64,000 nt of DNA, taken from contig CM046345.1 in the NCBI GenBank assembly GCA_025403435.1, forward strand, positions 6,712,179 through 6,776,178, read 5' to 3'. Below the pieces are notes generated by a model that was given only the letters and a program-made list of their open reading frames with translations, did not search any database and was not told where the DNA came from. The translations under genes were made by a program, and so were the position numbers. This document shows, piece after piece, positions 13,901 to 26,900 of the stretch. The stretch comes from Artocarpus heterophyllus. Its lineage: Eukaryota > Streptophyta > Magnoliopsida > Rosales > Moraceae. Positions within the stretch are counted from its first letter, which is position 1. Each line of letters starts with the position of its first letter.

Positions 13901-13990
13901 AAGTTCGTCAATATATTCGCTGGTGTACAATGCCCTATAGGGCAGATAGAGAGAGAGAGAGAGGATAGTGGGAGATAGAACTAACGCTAA
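10963..13990. other. Intergenic, possibly an old LTR remnant
   Basis: No gene is supported. The sequence before (10234-10528) and after the foldback reads like one continuous old unit, with phrases such as 'gactaaattgcaaagaaaa' and, near 12215-12250, a tract like those seen in gypsy LTRs. I could not find its ends, so the LTR reading is only a suggestion. Near 13945-13970 there is a short GA microsatellite. Confidence 0.3.
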
Positions 13991-16900
13991 TTAAAATCTT
14001 GGAGTTGCAATGGCAAGAAGAGGAACTTTTCTATGACTAATGAAGCCAACGCATTCCGTCATGTCCAAATCCTCTCCTCTAATTCCCTCTGGCAACGCCC
14101 AATCAAACTTGTGCACAATATTTGCGAGCACAAGCTCAGTAATAGTCATGGCAAACAAGACTCCAGGGCAACCTCTCCTTCCAGCTCCAAAAGGAATCAA
14201 CATGAAATGCTCATTCCCTATATTGAAATCTATGGCAGAATTCAAGAACCTCCCAGGTTTAAACTCCTCCGATTCGTCCCACAAGGTGGGATCTCTTCCG
14301 ATCGCCCAAAAATTGGTCATTACCATGGTCCCTGCTGGTATGTCAAAGCCCATAATTTTGGTGTCTTGGCTTGATTCTCGCGGAACTATCAATGGTGCTG
14401 GGGGATGCAAGCGAAGAGTCTCTTTGATGATGGCTTTCAAGTAAGGCATTTTATGTAGATCATCCTCGGATACGTCCGGTTTTCCTTTGCCGAATTCGTT
14501 CACCTCTTCTTGCAATTTCTTGAGAATTCTCGGGTGCCTTAAGAGTTCAGTCATTGCCCATTCTAAAACCGTGTAAGAAGTATCAGTTCCACCAACAAGC
14601 ATGTCCTAAACCAATAAAACCAAAAGATCAAAATGTATAAGAACAATTATAACCAAAGAGCACAAGATATCGTTTCTCTAATTTTTAAACACCTTAGCTA
14701 ATTCTTTTGTAGTGTTATAATCATCTAATCAACGGAAAAAAAAGTATTAGCACTAATGACCTCTAAACTTTGAGACTCCTACAGTTTGTCTCGTGAACTA
14801 AAAAGTAACTACTTTATCTCTTGAACTAAACTAAAAAATAATCACTTTACCTCTTGAACTTTCAAAGCTTCTTAGTTTTCTCCTTGAATTTTAAAAATGA
14901 CAATTTTGTCTTATGAACTTTTAAAGCTTCTCGCTTTACTTCTTGAACTTCTGATTTTCTGTTCACATAGATGGAATTAAACCTATGTGATTCACTCATA
15001 GATCACCTATCAGAGTAAAATAAGATTTTATCATTTTTAAGTTTTGTTTGACGTTTTTACTCTAACTTAAGGCCTTTTTTTTAAATCTAAACTATTATTT
15101 AGGAATGGTTTATCTATACATTTATTCTCATATCTGATGTGTAATTCAGATATTACCTATCAATATCTGAATTTGAATAATAAAGAAATAGAATTATGCA
15201 TTAGAGATTAAAAGATATTTGCAAACAATATCGACTTATTAAATGATAGTCATACATTAAAAATAAGAAGAAATGTGCATGCAATTAAAAAACTAAGTGA
15301 GAGTGAAAACGTAAAACAAAACTTGAGTATGCTTAATTTTGCCCTTACAGGTAACTCATGTACGAATTACGTAAGCTTAATTCTGTCTATTTGAACAAAA
15401 AATTAGAGGTTCAGTGACAAAATGAAAAGCCTTGAAAGTTTAGAGGGTAAAATAATAATTTTTAAAATTAAAAAAAAAAAGATAAAAAGTTTTTAAGTTT
15501 AAAAGACAAAATAATAATTTTAAAAATTTAAAAGACAAAAAAAAAAGAGCGTAAATTTTAAAAACCATTCGTGTTAAAAAAAATAATAAAATCATTTGCG
15601 TGTCACTAGATCTGTTATTTTGGCCGTTCAAAGATAATAAGCTAATCCTTTAATAGTAATAATAATAATAAGCTGGCCGAAAGGGTATATGCACTAGTTT
15701 GAGATGATTGATGACAAGATGATATCAGAAAAAACAAAAACAAAAGGATGACCATTTGATAAGGTTGGCAAAAATTTCACATTGATTAATAATTGACGGC
15801 CACAACCGACACCTACAAGGCTAGGTGCACCATGTGTGGACAGAATATCCAGCTTTCGTGTTCATCTTATATACTGATTGAGGGATTAATCTCAATAGAT
15901 TTTAGTAAACGTTACAATTATTCTGCAGAACTTACATTTTTATGTTGTATAAAAATCTTAGGCTAATTGAACCAGAAAAGATATATAAATATCAATTATT
16001 GTCAATGATATATCCCTTAAGACCTAAAGAAAAAGTTTGTTGTATAATTACACCTAATAATTTAAAACATTTCTCAATTTATTAGATTCTAAAACATGCT
16101 TTAAATTTGCAAAAAATTGTTTCATTACATCGCTCACATACCTTGTGGCCAAAAATGTAAGGAGAAAATGATAAAAAATATAAGATTTTTTTATATTTTT
16201 AAATTTATGAAATGTTTTTAATAAAGTGTTTAAAGATAATAATTTGATTTTGTCTAATTTTTTCCTATTTAAAAAATAGACGAGGAATGACCTTGAAAAG
16301 CTTTTTAAAAGTCAAATAATACTCTAGGAATCTTTAAAAACAGAAAAAAGAATTAAAAATAACTAAACCCAATAAGTATAATTATATCAGTTAATGGCAA
16401 CTAAGTGTGGTCCGTTGGGATTTCACTTTCTATCTTAGTGGTAGCCGATATGGACATTTCATTTGCTCATTGAAACTACAATTTCAAATTCAAAAAAATA
16501 ATAATGTATAATTATGTAACTAGCTCCTAAAAAATAAGTACATGATTAACCTATATTACTATTATTGATGTTAAGGAAACTAAGACTATATCCTCAATTG
16601 TTGAGGCATGTATATGTATTGCTTGATATTTAAAATACAAATGTATATATATAGATGCAGTTTTAACAATTATATTTTTAATGAATAATATTATTTTCAC
16701 CTATTTAATATAAATCTAATAGTTATAACAAAATAAATAATTAATTAAAAAATTAATAATAATTAATAATAATAAATTTTTATAACAATATATCATCCAT
16801 TATTATTAAAATACACTCTTATTAAAAATGTTACTATTTAAAATAAGTCCAAATACGTAACACTCACCAAGACAATAGCTTTGATGCTGTCTCTGTCAAT

Positions 16901-17764
16901 TGAAAAACCAGCCTTCGTGGAATCCTCTTGAATCTCCAGCAGGACATCCACAAAGTCCTTTTTGTCCTCTCCATTACTAATGTTATCAGATTCTTCCACG
17001 TGCTGATCAACCACTCCATCCAGAAACTCATCAAACGCCTTAGCAACCCTCTCAACTTGAGCATCAAGACCGTTGACTTTGTTGACCCAAGAAAGCCACG
17101 GAATATAGTCCCCAACGCTGAAACTCCCAAGCAACCTCATCAAGTCCCCCAGCATCTCCCTAAAGCGCTTCCTCACATCACTCTCGTCGTATTTCTTCCC
17201 AAACGATGCCCTACAAATGATGTCGTTCGTCAACGACGACAACATTTCGCTTAAATTTACCGGCAACGACATCGAACAAAATTTTATTATATTCTCCACC
17301 AATAAGGCCGTTTCTTCTTCTCTAATGGATCGAAACGACCGGACCCTTTTGGCGCTAAGGAGCTGAAGCACACAAATGCTTCTTATTTGCCTCCAATATT
17401 CGCCGTACGGAGCTGTGGAGATGTCCTTTTGTTGGTAGAGAAGTTTGTGGCCTAAGTTGGTCTTAGGCCTGCTCGAGAAGGAGACATCGTGGGTTTTCAT
17501 TATCTCGCGGGCCGCGTCTGGGGACGAGGCGACGACCACCGGACGGCTGCCGAAGTGGAGGAGCATGAGGGGGCCGTGGTCTCGGGACAGCCGCCGGAGG
17601 GAACGGTGAGGATGGAGACCTAATTGGTGGAGGTTTCCGAGAATTGGGAAGGTTGGGGGTGAAGGAGGCAAGATTTTGTGGGGTTTTGATGAAGTTGAGA
17701 ATAGTAGCTTGAGGAGGAAGATTGTGAAAAAGATGAGGGCAGAGAGAAACCAAGGATTCAACAT
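13991..17764 (-). CDS. Cytochrome P450, CYP71A-like, intact
   Basis: Two exons (16868-17764 and 13991-14605) with a 2262 bp GT..AG intron give a 503-residue protein with no break, the normal length for the family. Visible parts are an N-terminal membrane anchor (about residues 5-23), a proline-rich hinge (PPSPP, 33-37), the C-helix WRQIR (124-128), the oxygen-binding GGTDTS (304-309), ExxR (ETLR, 361-364), the PERF-like KPGRF and the haem loop PFGAGRRGCPG (437-447) with Cys445. The enzyme should sit on the ER and use NADPH-P450 reductase to oxidise a small hydrophobic substrate, which cannot be read from the sequence. The ATG at 17764 is chosen because it opens the anchor. A TATA box lies about 75 bp upstream. 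It is the only whole P450 in the window. Confidence 0.93.
14745..15600. mobile_element. Long-inverted-repeat element inside the P450 intron
   Basis: The left side (about 14755-15010) and the reverse complement of the right side (about 15330-15590) share degenerate phrases, for example CCTCTAAACTTT, TTTTGTC, GAACTTC/GAACCTC and TCTGTTCA/TTTGTTCA next to AGACAGAATTAA/AGATGGAATTAA. This resembles the 2292-3437 element in style: long AT-rich inverted arms and no transposase. Exact ends and a target duplication were not resolved. It lies in the intron of the intact P450, so it does not disturb the protein. Confidence 0.5.
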
Positions 17765-17836
17765 GGCCAAGTGGGGTTTTTTTTTTTTGTGTTTTTTTCA
17801 GGGGTAATGAAAAATGTTATATTTTATAAATGGCTT

Positions 17837-17848
17837 CTCTATTTATAG
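17837..17848 (-). promoter_or_regulatory. TATA box of the intact P450
   Basis: On the minus strand this reads CTATAAATAGAG, a near-consensus plant TATA box about 75 bp upstream of the chosen ATG. The position suits a short 5' leader. No other core element is clear. Confidence 0.7.
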
Positions 17849-18926
17849 GTTAAGAAAGAATATCTGCGCAAGCCCTCACATTATAGATGTTGGTAGTATA
17901 GTTTTCTGCGCATCTTTTATGTCTGAATACGCGTGAATTCAGAAGTATGCATGATGTGTGATCATATGTCCATACACAAGTACATCAATGAGCCTTGAGA
18001 TAATTTGCATGTCCACGTCTGATAAAGACATATATATATATATCAAGATTAAAATAATGACACCGGTGTAAATATCGGGGTTTTTTTTTTTTTTGGATAA
18101 ATCAGAGAACAATTTAGTTGAGATGTTCTTGAGCTTCTTGATGCTAGTTGCCTTTTTTTCATTTGTATATGAGTTAATCAGTCAAATTAAAATTCAAAGA
18201 TCAAGACATGAGGCTCCGGCAATAAATTAAAAATCGACTTAATTGCAACGAATAATGGAACGCAATTAATATAATGTTTGGCGGAAGGAGGACTTTTTCT
18301 TAGTGGGCACTTTATAGAAAATTAGAAATAAAATTTTATTGAATGAATATATAACTATATATTTCAATTATTAGGTTAGGCATAATTATAATATTTTTGT
18401 GTAATAGGGACACAATAACATATTTAAATTATTTTAGGGGGATACAACAATATATTTCAATTATTTCATGAGGACATAGCAACTTTTTTCTATTATTCTG
18501 TAACGCCCTTAAGTGAGGGTTAATAGCATTTAGTAAATATAAATAAATTTTATAATATCGTTTCAAAGCATTTAAAACAATGCCCATGGGTTTTTAGAAT
18601 AAAACAAAAATAAAAGATATTTAAATACCAATCCACAGTTTTAGTATAACACTAATTATCATACAACCATTATCATCATTATATAGTTCCCAGTTAGTAG
18701 ATTGTTAAACACAGCCAATACTACAATTTAAGAGTCTTACATGAGCAAGCGAAACATATAAAAGCTAAATGAAACTCTGACACATCATATGTAGCGTTGT
18801 CATCTACTCCTTGTTGGATAGATTACACTAAACTCCATATGAGAGATAAAACAATAGGGAATGAGCATCAACATGCCTAGTAAAAAAGCTATTACTCACC
18901 TTTAGGTTTTAGTATTTACCCTATTA
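17849..18926. other. Promoter-side intergenic region
   Basis: No gene is seen. The stretch upstream of the intact P450 holds a short TA run (about 18032-18043) and poly-T runs. From 18501 a TGTAACGCCC start appears that resembles the first bases of gypsy LTRs in this window. It may begin an old LTR that continues past the CACTA MITE. Confidence 0.35.
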
Positions 18927-20900
18927 CACTACAAGAAAAATTACATTTAACGGCATATTATTTACGACATGTAGTTTTTGAATGTCGTTGAAAAGTACAT
19001 ACAACGACATCTCCAACAAAGATATCATTAACAACATTTGAAACAATAATTAACGACATCTATAGATGTCATCTGTAAGGGGTGTCGTGGAATCTCCAAG
19101 GCTTTGACGACATCTCATACTTGTCGTTAAATAATTTAACGACACTAAACTATTGTCGTTAAAAGGAGACCTTTAATACGACATCTATATAGATGTCGTT
19201 AATTATTGTTTCAAATGTTATTAACGACATGTTTGTAGGAGATGTCATTGTATGTACTTTTCAACGACATTCAAAAGCTACATGTCGTAAATAATATGTC
19301 GTTAAATGTAGTTTTTATTGTAGTGTTAACACCTCATGGTTAGTTTACTATCCAACAATATTATTTATTTTATAACAATTCCATTATATTGATATCTGGT
19401 GGATAACCTATAAATAAACCTTACCATGTTTCTATGACATATAATATAATTCATAATTAAATAATGTTTTCGATATCCACAATGAAGTTGAGAATAACGT
19501 CTTTCTACTCAATGTAGTCATTGAATGGTGAGCTTGACAACTCAAAATTCCAAACCATGAGTTGTCGATGAGGGAACATCAAGTCCTGAATCCTCACCGA
19601 AAAGTTTCTTATACAGTGTATTCTGGGACTTTTGACCTAAGGAAGTGCCAACGCCTCCTCCTATTTACCTTTTAGCGTTTACGTGCCCAAGGATGTAACC
19701 GCCACCCTTTTCATGCCTCACCATCCTCTCATGTTTTCACCGATATGCATAGAATTTGTATTGTCTAATCATACTTTTCAATATTGTATTAAAACATGTC
19801 AAAACACTTGACTTCGCTGTACATTACATGATGGATACAAAGTATTGTGTTTGCAAGTGATATCCATATAATAATATAAACAAATAACATGTATTTTATC
19901 TTACAAAACAATAACCAATTTTAATTAAATAAAGCCTCACAAAAGTTGAATAATAGAATCTCTACATCTTTGACAACTAATCTACTGATAACTTCTAGCT
20001 TGTCATCATCTCCACGTATGCTCTAAACACCTCAACAACGTTATGTTATATATAGTTAGAAATTATCCTAACAATATCATTCTTCAAATTATCATTACGT
20101 CAATTTATTTATTAGTGTGTCTCATAAACAATTTGACCATAAATATGTATGAAAATTAGGACTATTAGAGTAAATGATGTCTCCTATGCTAAAATGATGT
20201 TTGCTTTAGTAAACGACTTTTTCTAAGTATAATAGTACAATTTAATAGTGAAATGATATCTTATCATTGGCACAATTAAAGCTACAGTAAACGATGCAGC
20301 TACAGTACATTGCTTTTAGGATACTACTGTCATTTTTGTTATGGAAATTTTTCTAGAACTCCAATTCATGGTTTCTCATCATTTTTCTCCAAATTTTGGT
20401 TTTTAACATCTTTTTAAGCATAAAAATAGTGCATAAACAATCTACAATCATCATATGCTAATTTCTAACAATTTTCATACTCAAATCATAATTTAAATTA
20501 AAGTTTAAGTTTTGAAAACCTAACCTTAAAACTTAGCTCAGAAACATTGTTTGATTCCTTGCGTATCCTTGATTTATGAGTTGATGGAGCTTCATTTGAG
20601 TATTTTTGGTGAGAAAAGGATTGAGTTTTAGCCTTTAGATTCTTTTTGTTCTCTGGATTTTGGCCTCTGCCACGTGAAGGAAAGAAGAAAAAGAAGTAGA
20701 AGAAAAGGAGGAAGGAGACGTGGGTAACGGAGAGAAAGTGAGGAAGAAAATTTAAAGAAAGAAAAAGGCTTAGCATCTTGTGTCAGCTGATGGCAAGAGT
20801 TAAGGGAGAAGGTATGGAAATCTTCTACAGAAGATTTTGGACAAAAATGCCGTTTGGCACTTTTGTAAATAAATAGAAGTTCGTGGAATTTTCGTAATTA
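18501..20900 (-). repeat. Possible old LTR split by the CACTA MITE
   Basis: The left end reads TGTAACGCCCTTAAG. The right part (about 20500-20860) contains, on the minus strand, a purine/pyrimidine-rich leader with a CCACGTG-like box, as many plant gypsy LTRs do. I could not fix the right end or a target duplication, so this is a weak call. No open frame in it looks real. Confidence 0.3.
18927..19325. mobile_element. CACTA-type MITE (non-autonomous En/Spm-like)
   Basis: The 399 bp unit begins CACTACAAGAAAAATTACAT and ends ATTGTAGTG, giving CACTA termini. It is flanked on both sides by TTA (18924-18926 and 19326-19328), the 3 bp target duplication expected for this superfamily. The two halves are inverted copies of each other, with many subterminal ACGACAT/ATGTCGTTA motifs, which in CACTA elements are transposase-binding repeats. 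No coding capacity is present, so an autonomous element must have moved it. Confidence 0.9.
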
Positions 20901-22910
20901 TGTTAAATAAGTGTTGAAAAATTTTAGAAAAATTAAAAATAAGTAGAATATATAATATGGGATAAATTTTGATGCAAAAAATTTTTACAAAATTTTAATA
21001 GGCACATTGATATTTAAATTAGACACAATTATACAAGTTAAAAATAGCGGATGTTATGCATTCTATGGGGTGCACAGTTATAATTTTTTTTTTTCAAAAT
21101 AAAGGTATAACAAAAATTTTAAGTCCTATAAAATAGGGGGTAAAAGTTTAAATTTTGAAAATGAGTGGAGTCATGTGCCCTCACTCATCAAAACATAGCT
21201 CCGTTATTGGCATTTAGGATTTAAGTTAAAATTTAAACATTGTAGCATATGAAAGCTTTATATTATAACATACTTTTATGTTTACATTGTAATATGTTAG
21301 AACTTTTCACTATAGTTGGTAATTTGATGTTGAAACTTGGTTTCTAAGCACAACTTATAAATATATGTTTTTTTTTTTTTTTCCCGGGTAAAAGGCCATT
21401 AATATGAGTGATCGATTTCCATATTATTTTCATTACATAACTTCGTGAAGCCGGCTAAAGTTGGAATTTGGCCATCTTAATCATTACAACAACATTCTAC
21501 ATGGATTAAAAACTAACAAAATGTAAATTTATTCTATGAAACGTTCTACTGTACTTCAGAATTATGACAAGCAAAAAAGCTTCCATTTATTTATGTATCT
21601 GCAATTTTGTGTACATTACCATCTAACTTCTTTAGATAATGTCATGAACTTAATATACCTCCTTTCTTTAAAATATGTTGCCAACCATCAACGTAAAGTA
21701 TATAACCTTTTATTCCCCCTCTTGTCAACTTGTAAAATGGTTTAGCATAGTCCCTTAAAAAAAAAAAAAAAAAAAGATTTAGCATAGCGCTGACTTTCTA
21801 TCCAAGTAGTTTTCATAAAAACTTCCTGTGCCAATATCGGTGATGCATGCAATTTTACTTTGAGACCAAAGTTGCAACTTCAAATAGTTGTTATCCTTTT
21901 GAAATTTGTGTATTTTCCTTTTCATTTAATAAATTGAGTTAGAGGCTTGGCGTGGGATGAGTTTACTCTTCGGTGTGAACCTAAATAGAACGCTTAAGTT
22001 TTCTTCTCTTAATTATATCTTCTTAACTACATAGAAGTGTCCATAAATATTGTTCATTTACTGTCCATCTTTTCAGCCAAAACGACCACGTTTTGATCGA
22101 AAGAGGCTTCCTTTTTTATTTTTTATTTTTTATTTTTGGTTGTTGTGTACTCCGCTTGATTTTGAAGGATGAGTGATGGCTTTTATGAATGTGATGGGTA
22201 ATGGGTAGCAGTTATTTTTCATTTTTTTTCTTTATTTAAATCTCATGTATTTCTAAATACATCTCATTAAGTGGATTTTTTTCATAATTGTGCACAAAAA
22301 TTATTTTTTCAAATGTTTCTCCATTTAAACTTTTCTCTTTTGCTTCTAAATATATAAATAATGGTCTTTATAAATTTCTTTTTTTGAAAGGTAAATTTTT
22401 TTAATTGCTCTATTAAAATTAATTGTTTTAAATAAGTCCTTAAATCCTATCTTATGTAACTCTTTCATATATTTTAATTAAACAAAAACTATTTCTCTAT
22501 TTTTTTTTCAGGTTGAAGTATTTTATTTTTCAAATTTTTATGCTTAACCATGTCTTTTCATTCGGCTCTTTCAATCGTTATTTTTTTACACGTATATCTC
22601 AAACTAACTTTTTATATGATTTTTTTGTTGAGGCTTTGTCCCTCAAATATGATGTATTTGTTCAAATAATTTTTCTCCTATGTGAACTTACTTGTTTTTT
22701 CTTGAGATCTTCTTAAATAGCACCAAAAAAAAAAAAAAAAATCAACAAATTGAATACACTCGTGCATTACCACGTGCTTTTTAACTAGTTTGTGTGTGTG
22801 TATATATATATATTTGCCGTAATTATTTCATGAAGGAAAACTTCTCAGCTTAAATAATATGCTTAAGCTAAATATACACGTCAAAGAGAGGCAAAGTACA
22901 ATGAAGCACA
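20901..22910. other. Intergenic, nothing recognised
   Basis: AT-rich DNA with poly-A/T runs (about 21365-21382, 21755-21775, 22723-22741) and a short TG/TA microsatellite near 22790-22813. A weak copy of the small MITE core (GTAGCATATGAAAGCTTTA) lies at about 21243-21262. No gene is supported. Confidence 0.5.
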
Positions 22911-23164
22911 TCAAAATCTCGGAGTGGGAATCGCAAGAAGAGGAATTTTTTTTGTGAATAATGAGACTAACACACTCAGTCATGTCCAAATCCTCCCCTT
23001 TGATTCCACAAGGCAATGACCAATAAAACTTGTGCACCAGATTTGCCAACACAAGCTCATTAGTAGTCATGGCAAACAAGACTCCGGGACAAACTCTTCT
23101 TCCACCTCCAAAAGGAATTAACTGAAAACTATCATTCTCTTTGACCTAAGGAACGAGAGCTAAT

Positions 23165-23605
23165 GAGGGGTTCCATGTTGCCGAGCCAAAGGGCAGCATT
23201 TTTGTACGTGATCATAGTATATTACGTCGTCTCGGCCGGCCTTGACGTATATATACTATACTGCAGTTCCCATCTCCGTGTATACTGCGTGTTTACTCCA
23301 ATCTGGGTCAACAAAGCCAACTGCCTTTCCTGCCACGTCGAGAAAATCTTCCCATGTCTCACCTCCCAAATAAGTTGACGGCCGTAAGAAGCCATCTCAT
23401 ATCTGAGGGCCGTCTCTACTAAGAAAAAATGAAAATCCTGAACAAATTACCTGGAATTTACACTCAAAGGAAAAAAGGAAGAAAAAATACAGTTTGAAAG
23501 TGATTCTAGAGACCACAAGACAGGGTGGCAGGCGGGCACTGTATCCATATAACTACTTGCCACCTACGCTCCGCCATCCATTCCAAGTTTAGGAACCTAG
23601 GTAAT
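23165..23605. other. Foreign GC-richer segment inside the P450 exon
   Basis: This stretch, together with about 50 bp on the far side of the gypsy element (28454-28506), replaces about ten bases of P450 coding sequence, so it arrived before the gypsy insertion. It is richer in GC than its surroundings. On the minus strand near 23255-23400 one frame stays open for about 45 codons and contains WEDFLDVAGKAVGFVDPDW, which I do not recognise. It could be a fragment of another gene carried by a transposon or filler from a repaired break. Confidence 0.4.
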
Positions 23606-23951
23606 TGTTACGTGCCTGAAGTTGGCGAGCTCTCGCTCGGCCTCTACCACGACGAGGAATGGTTCTGTCGTGAAGAAGCTCTCAAGGAGATAGATAATAT
23701 TGTTTTTTTACACTTGGATTGGTGAAAAACTGATACTATTTTTTATTCATCTTCCCTTTAAATACACTAAGGATAAACACTCCGTGCATTATCAGTTGCA
23801 CGCTTCCCTAAAAAAAAGGAAAACAATCCCAACAGAATAATGACCATTTTGAAATGGTCAATGCTACAGAACAAGTGGTAAATAATAAAACTAACTGATA
23901 ATATTAGATAATAAGCTAACAATAATTCCTAAAGATACTGGGCACGTGACA
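23606..23951 (-). repeat. 3' LTR of the 23606-28453 gypsy element
   Basis: On the plus strand it starts TGTTACGTG and ends CACGTGACA, so the ends form a 9 bp near-perfect inverted pair. It matches the copy at 28108-28453 at 345 of 346 positions by eye. Such likeness implies recent insertion, because both LTRs are made from one template. Confidence 0.95.
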
Positions 23952-23964
23952 TTCCTCTCCTCTT
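23952..23964 (-). other. Polypurine tract of the gypsy element
   Basis: Minus-strand sequence AAGAGGAGAGGAA abuts the 3' LTR. A purine run in this position primes plus-strand DNA synthesis in LTR retrotransposons. Confidence 0.8.
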
Positions 23965-23988
23965 GAAAACGGCCTTGTCCGCAAGGCG

Positions 23989-26900
23989 TCAGATAACATC
24001 TTCTCCTTCGTCAACTATCTCTGGCAGGGATTCCTCCACACTTGTGCCACCTTTGAGCTGCTTCTTGAGTAAGGAGACATGTACAACAGGATGTACTTTA
24101 CTTCCTACCGGTAAAAGCAACTTGTAGGCTACTGATCCAATACGCTCAATGATCTTGTATGGACCGTAGTATTTTGGCGATAACTTGTGCCTCCGATCGC
24201 CAGTTAAAGAAAGCAATCGGTATGGTTGTAATTTGAAAAACACCCAATCTCCAACTTCAAATTGTTGATCTTTCCTTCCCTTATCATATGTAGCTTTCAT
24301 TTTCTCCTTAGTCTTGGAAAGGTGTTGGTGTAGTTGGGCAATAATCTGATCTCTTTGTCTCAACTCCAAATCCACATTTGCTTCCTTAGCTGACCCAAGC
24401 TCATAGAATGTTAAAACTGGAGGAGGTCGTCCATATACCACTTCAAAAGGTGTGAAGCCCGTAGCTGAATGCCAACTCCGTTTGTCCATCTGTTTGCGGA
24501 TGATATGACGATGAAAAATGAAACTCGGTCCCTTGTAGCCGAAATAACTCCTTCCAAAATGAACTTGTGAACACAAGGTCTCGATCGCTTACAATTGACT
24601 GTGGTACTCCATAAAGTTTGAGGACATTCTCATAGTATGCTTGGGCAGCACTGTTGGCGGTGACGGGTTGCAACATTGCAATGAAATGCGCCATCTTCGA
24701 TAACCGATCCACAATCACCATAATTGTTGTCTTGCCTCTAGAAGATGGAAGGCCAACAATAAAAGCCATTGAAACTTCAGTCCAAACTGCTTTGGGTGTA
24801 GGGAGCGGTTGAAGAAGCCAGGATGGTTTGCCTTGTTCTCTCTTATTTCTTTGACAAACATCACAAGCTTTAATGGCCTCCAATACTTGTCGTTTCATTC
24901 CTTGCCAATAAAATTGAGACCTTAGGCGTTGAAGAGTTTTGTGTAACCCCTCATGAGTAGCTGAATGAAACCCCTGTATAATGTCAATCGTCAATGGAGA
25001 TGAAGGAAGCAGATAAATTCGGTCCTTAAAGAATAGTAGTCCATCTTTGCAAGCCCATGGGCCAAGGAGCTCCCCTACTTGAAATAATTTGTGAAGCCTC
25101 TGCATGTCTTCTTGATTCTTGTTCTCTTCGTGGATGGTCTTTAGCCAAGTTGGAACCAATGCTGATATGGCCAACAATTGCGCCGGTTCATCTTTTCTAG
25201 AAAGAGCATCCGCCACCGAGTTGTCTTTTCCCTGCTTGTACTCTATAGTGAAGTCGTAGCCCATTAACTTACTGAGCCACCTTTGTTGCGCTGTTGTGGT
25301 AATTCGTTGACTCCATAGAAATTTAAGACTTTTGTGGTCAGTGTGAATCACAAATGCCTTCCCTAGTAGATATGGACGCCATTTCTGCACAGCTAGTACC
25401 AAAGCAAGCATCTCCTTGTCATAGGTAGACAAAGATGCATTCTTCCCTTTTAACGCTTGGCTGAAGAATGCTATTGGCCTTTTTTCTTGCATTAGAACTG
25501 CACCGACACCACTATTAGAAGCATCACATTCAACAACAAAGGTCTTAGTAAAGTCGGGTAACGCCAAAAAGGGCCCTCGAACCATCGCTCGTTTGAGTTC
25601 CACAAATGCACACTCCGTTTCGTGAGACCATTTGAAGTTATTCTTCTTTAGCATATCAGTTAATGGGGCTACTATTTTACCGTAATCCTTGATGAATTTA
25701 CGGTAGTATCCTGTGAGTCCCAAAAAACCACGCATAGCCGTCACCGTGGTTGGTTTAGGCCACTCTTCTATTGCGGCGATTTTATTAGGATCCATCCTTA
25801 CTTCTCCTTCCTTAATGAGATGCCCCAAGTAATATACCTACGAAACTCCAAAGCAACATTTTTCCCTTTTGACAAAAAGCTAGTGAGCAGCTAAAATTGA
25901 GAATACCATTTCTAAATGTTTCAAATGAGATTCCCATGTAGAGCTATATATCAAAATATCATAAAAAAAAAAAACCAAAATAAACTTCCGCAAATATGGC
26001 CGAAAAATGTCATTCATTAATGCTTGAAATGTGGATGGAGCATTGGCAAGACCAAAAGGCATTACCAAGAACTCGTAGTGCCCGTCATGAGTTCGAAATG
26101 CTGTCTTCTCAACATCTGCAGGGTGCATAGGTATTTGGTGATAACCAGCACGCAAGTCCAATTTTGAAAAATATTTTGCCCCAGATAGCTCATCCAGTAA
26201 CTCATCTATTACAGGTATAGGAAACTTATCTTTGATAGTGGCTAAATTTAAAGCCCGATAATCGACACAAAATTGCCACGTCCCGTCCTTTTTTTTTACT
26301 AGTAGTACTGGTGAAGAATATGGGCTAGTGCTTGGCTTAATGATGCCACTTTCTGTCATCTCCCCTACTAACTTCTCTATCTCCATCTTCTGGAAATACG
26401 GGTAGCGATAGGGTCTCACTGAAATTGGTCCAGTACCAGGTTTTAGTGGAATTTTGTGACTATGGGCCCTATCTGGGGGAATTCCTTTTGGCTTTTGAAA
26501 GACTACTGCGTACCTCTCTAAAAGAGCCTCCATTTGTTGTTGTTGAGAGGTTTCCAACGTGGGCTTGTTTTCTTCTCTAGGGACAATTACTCCTTCTGGC
26601 AAAAGAATTTGCATTAAGATCCCTCTACTGCCATTTCCTCGTAACTCCTTCTTTATCTTACGCTGGTCAACCATTTCAGGTAGGTGAGGTTGAACGCCAG
26701 TGAGAGTGATTTCCTTTCCTAGCCACCTGAACGCCATTGTCAGTTGCGCGAAATCCCACAAAATTGGTCCTAAAGTCTTTAGCCACTGGGCTCCGAGAAC
26801 AGCGTCACAGCCTTCAAGTTCGATCACGAAAATCTCCACCTGGAATGGGTTACCCTGGATCGTGATTAGTGTGTTCGGTAGTCGACCCATACACGGAAGC

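Noticed and set aside
13991..14444. Plus-strand open frames over the P450 second exon
   Set aside because: They are antisense shadows of a clear P450 exon.
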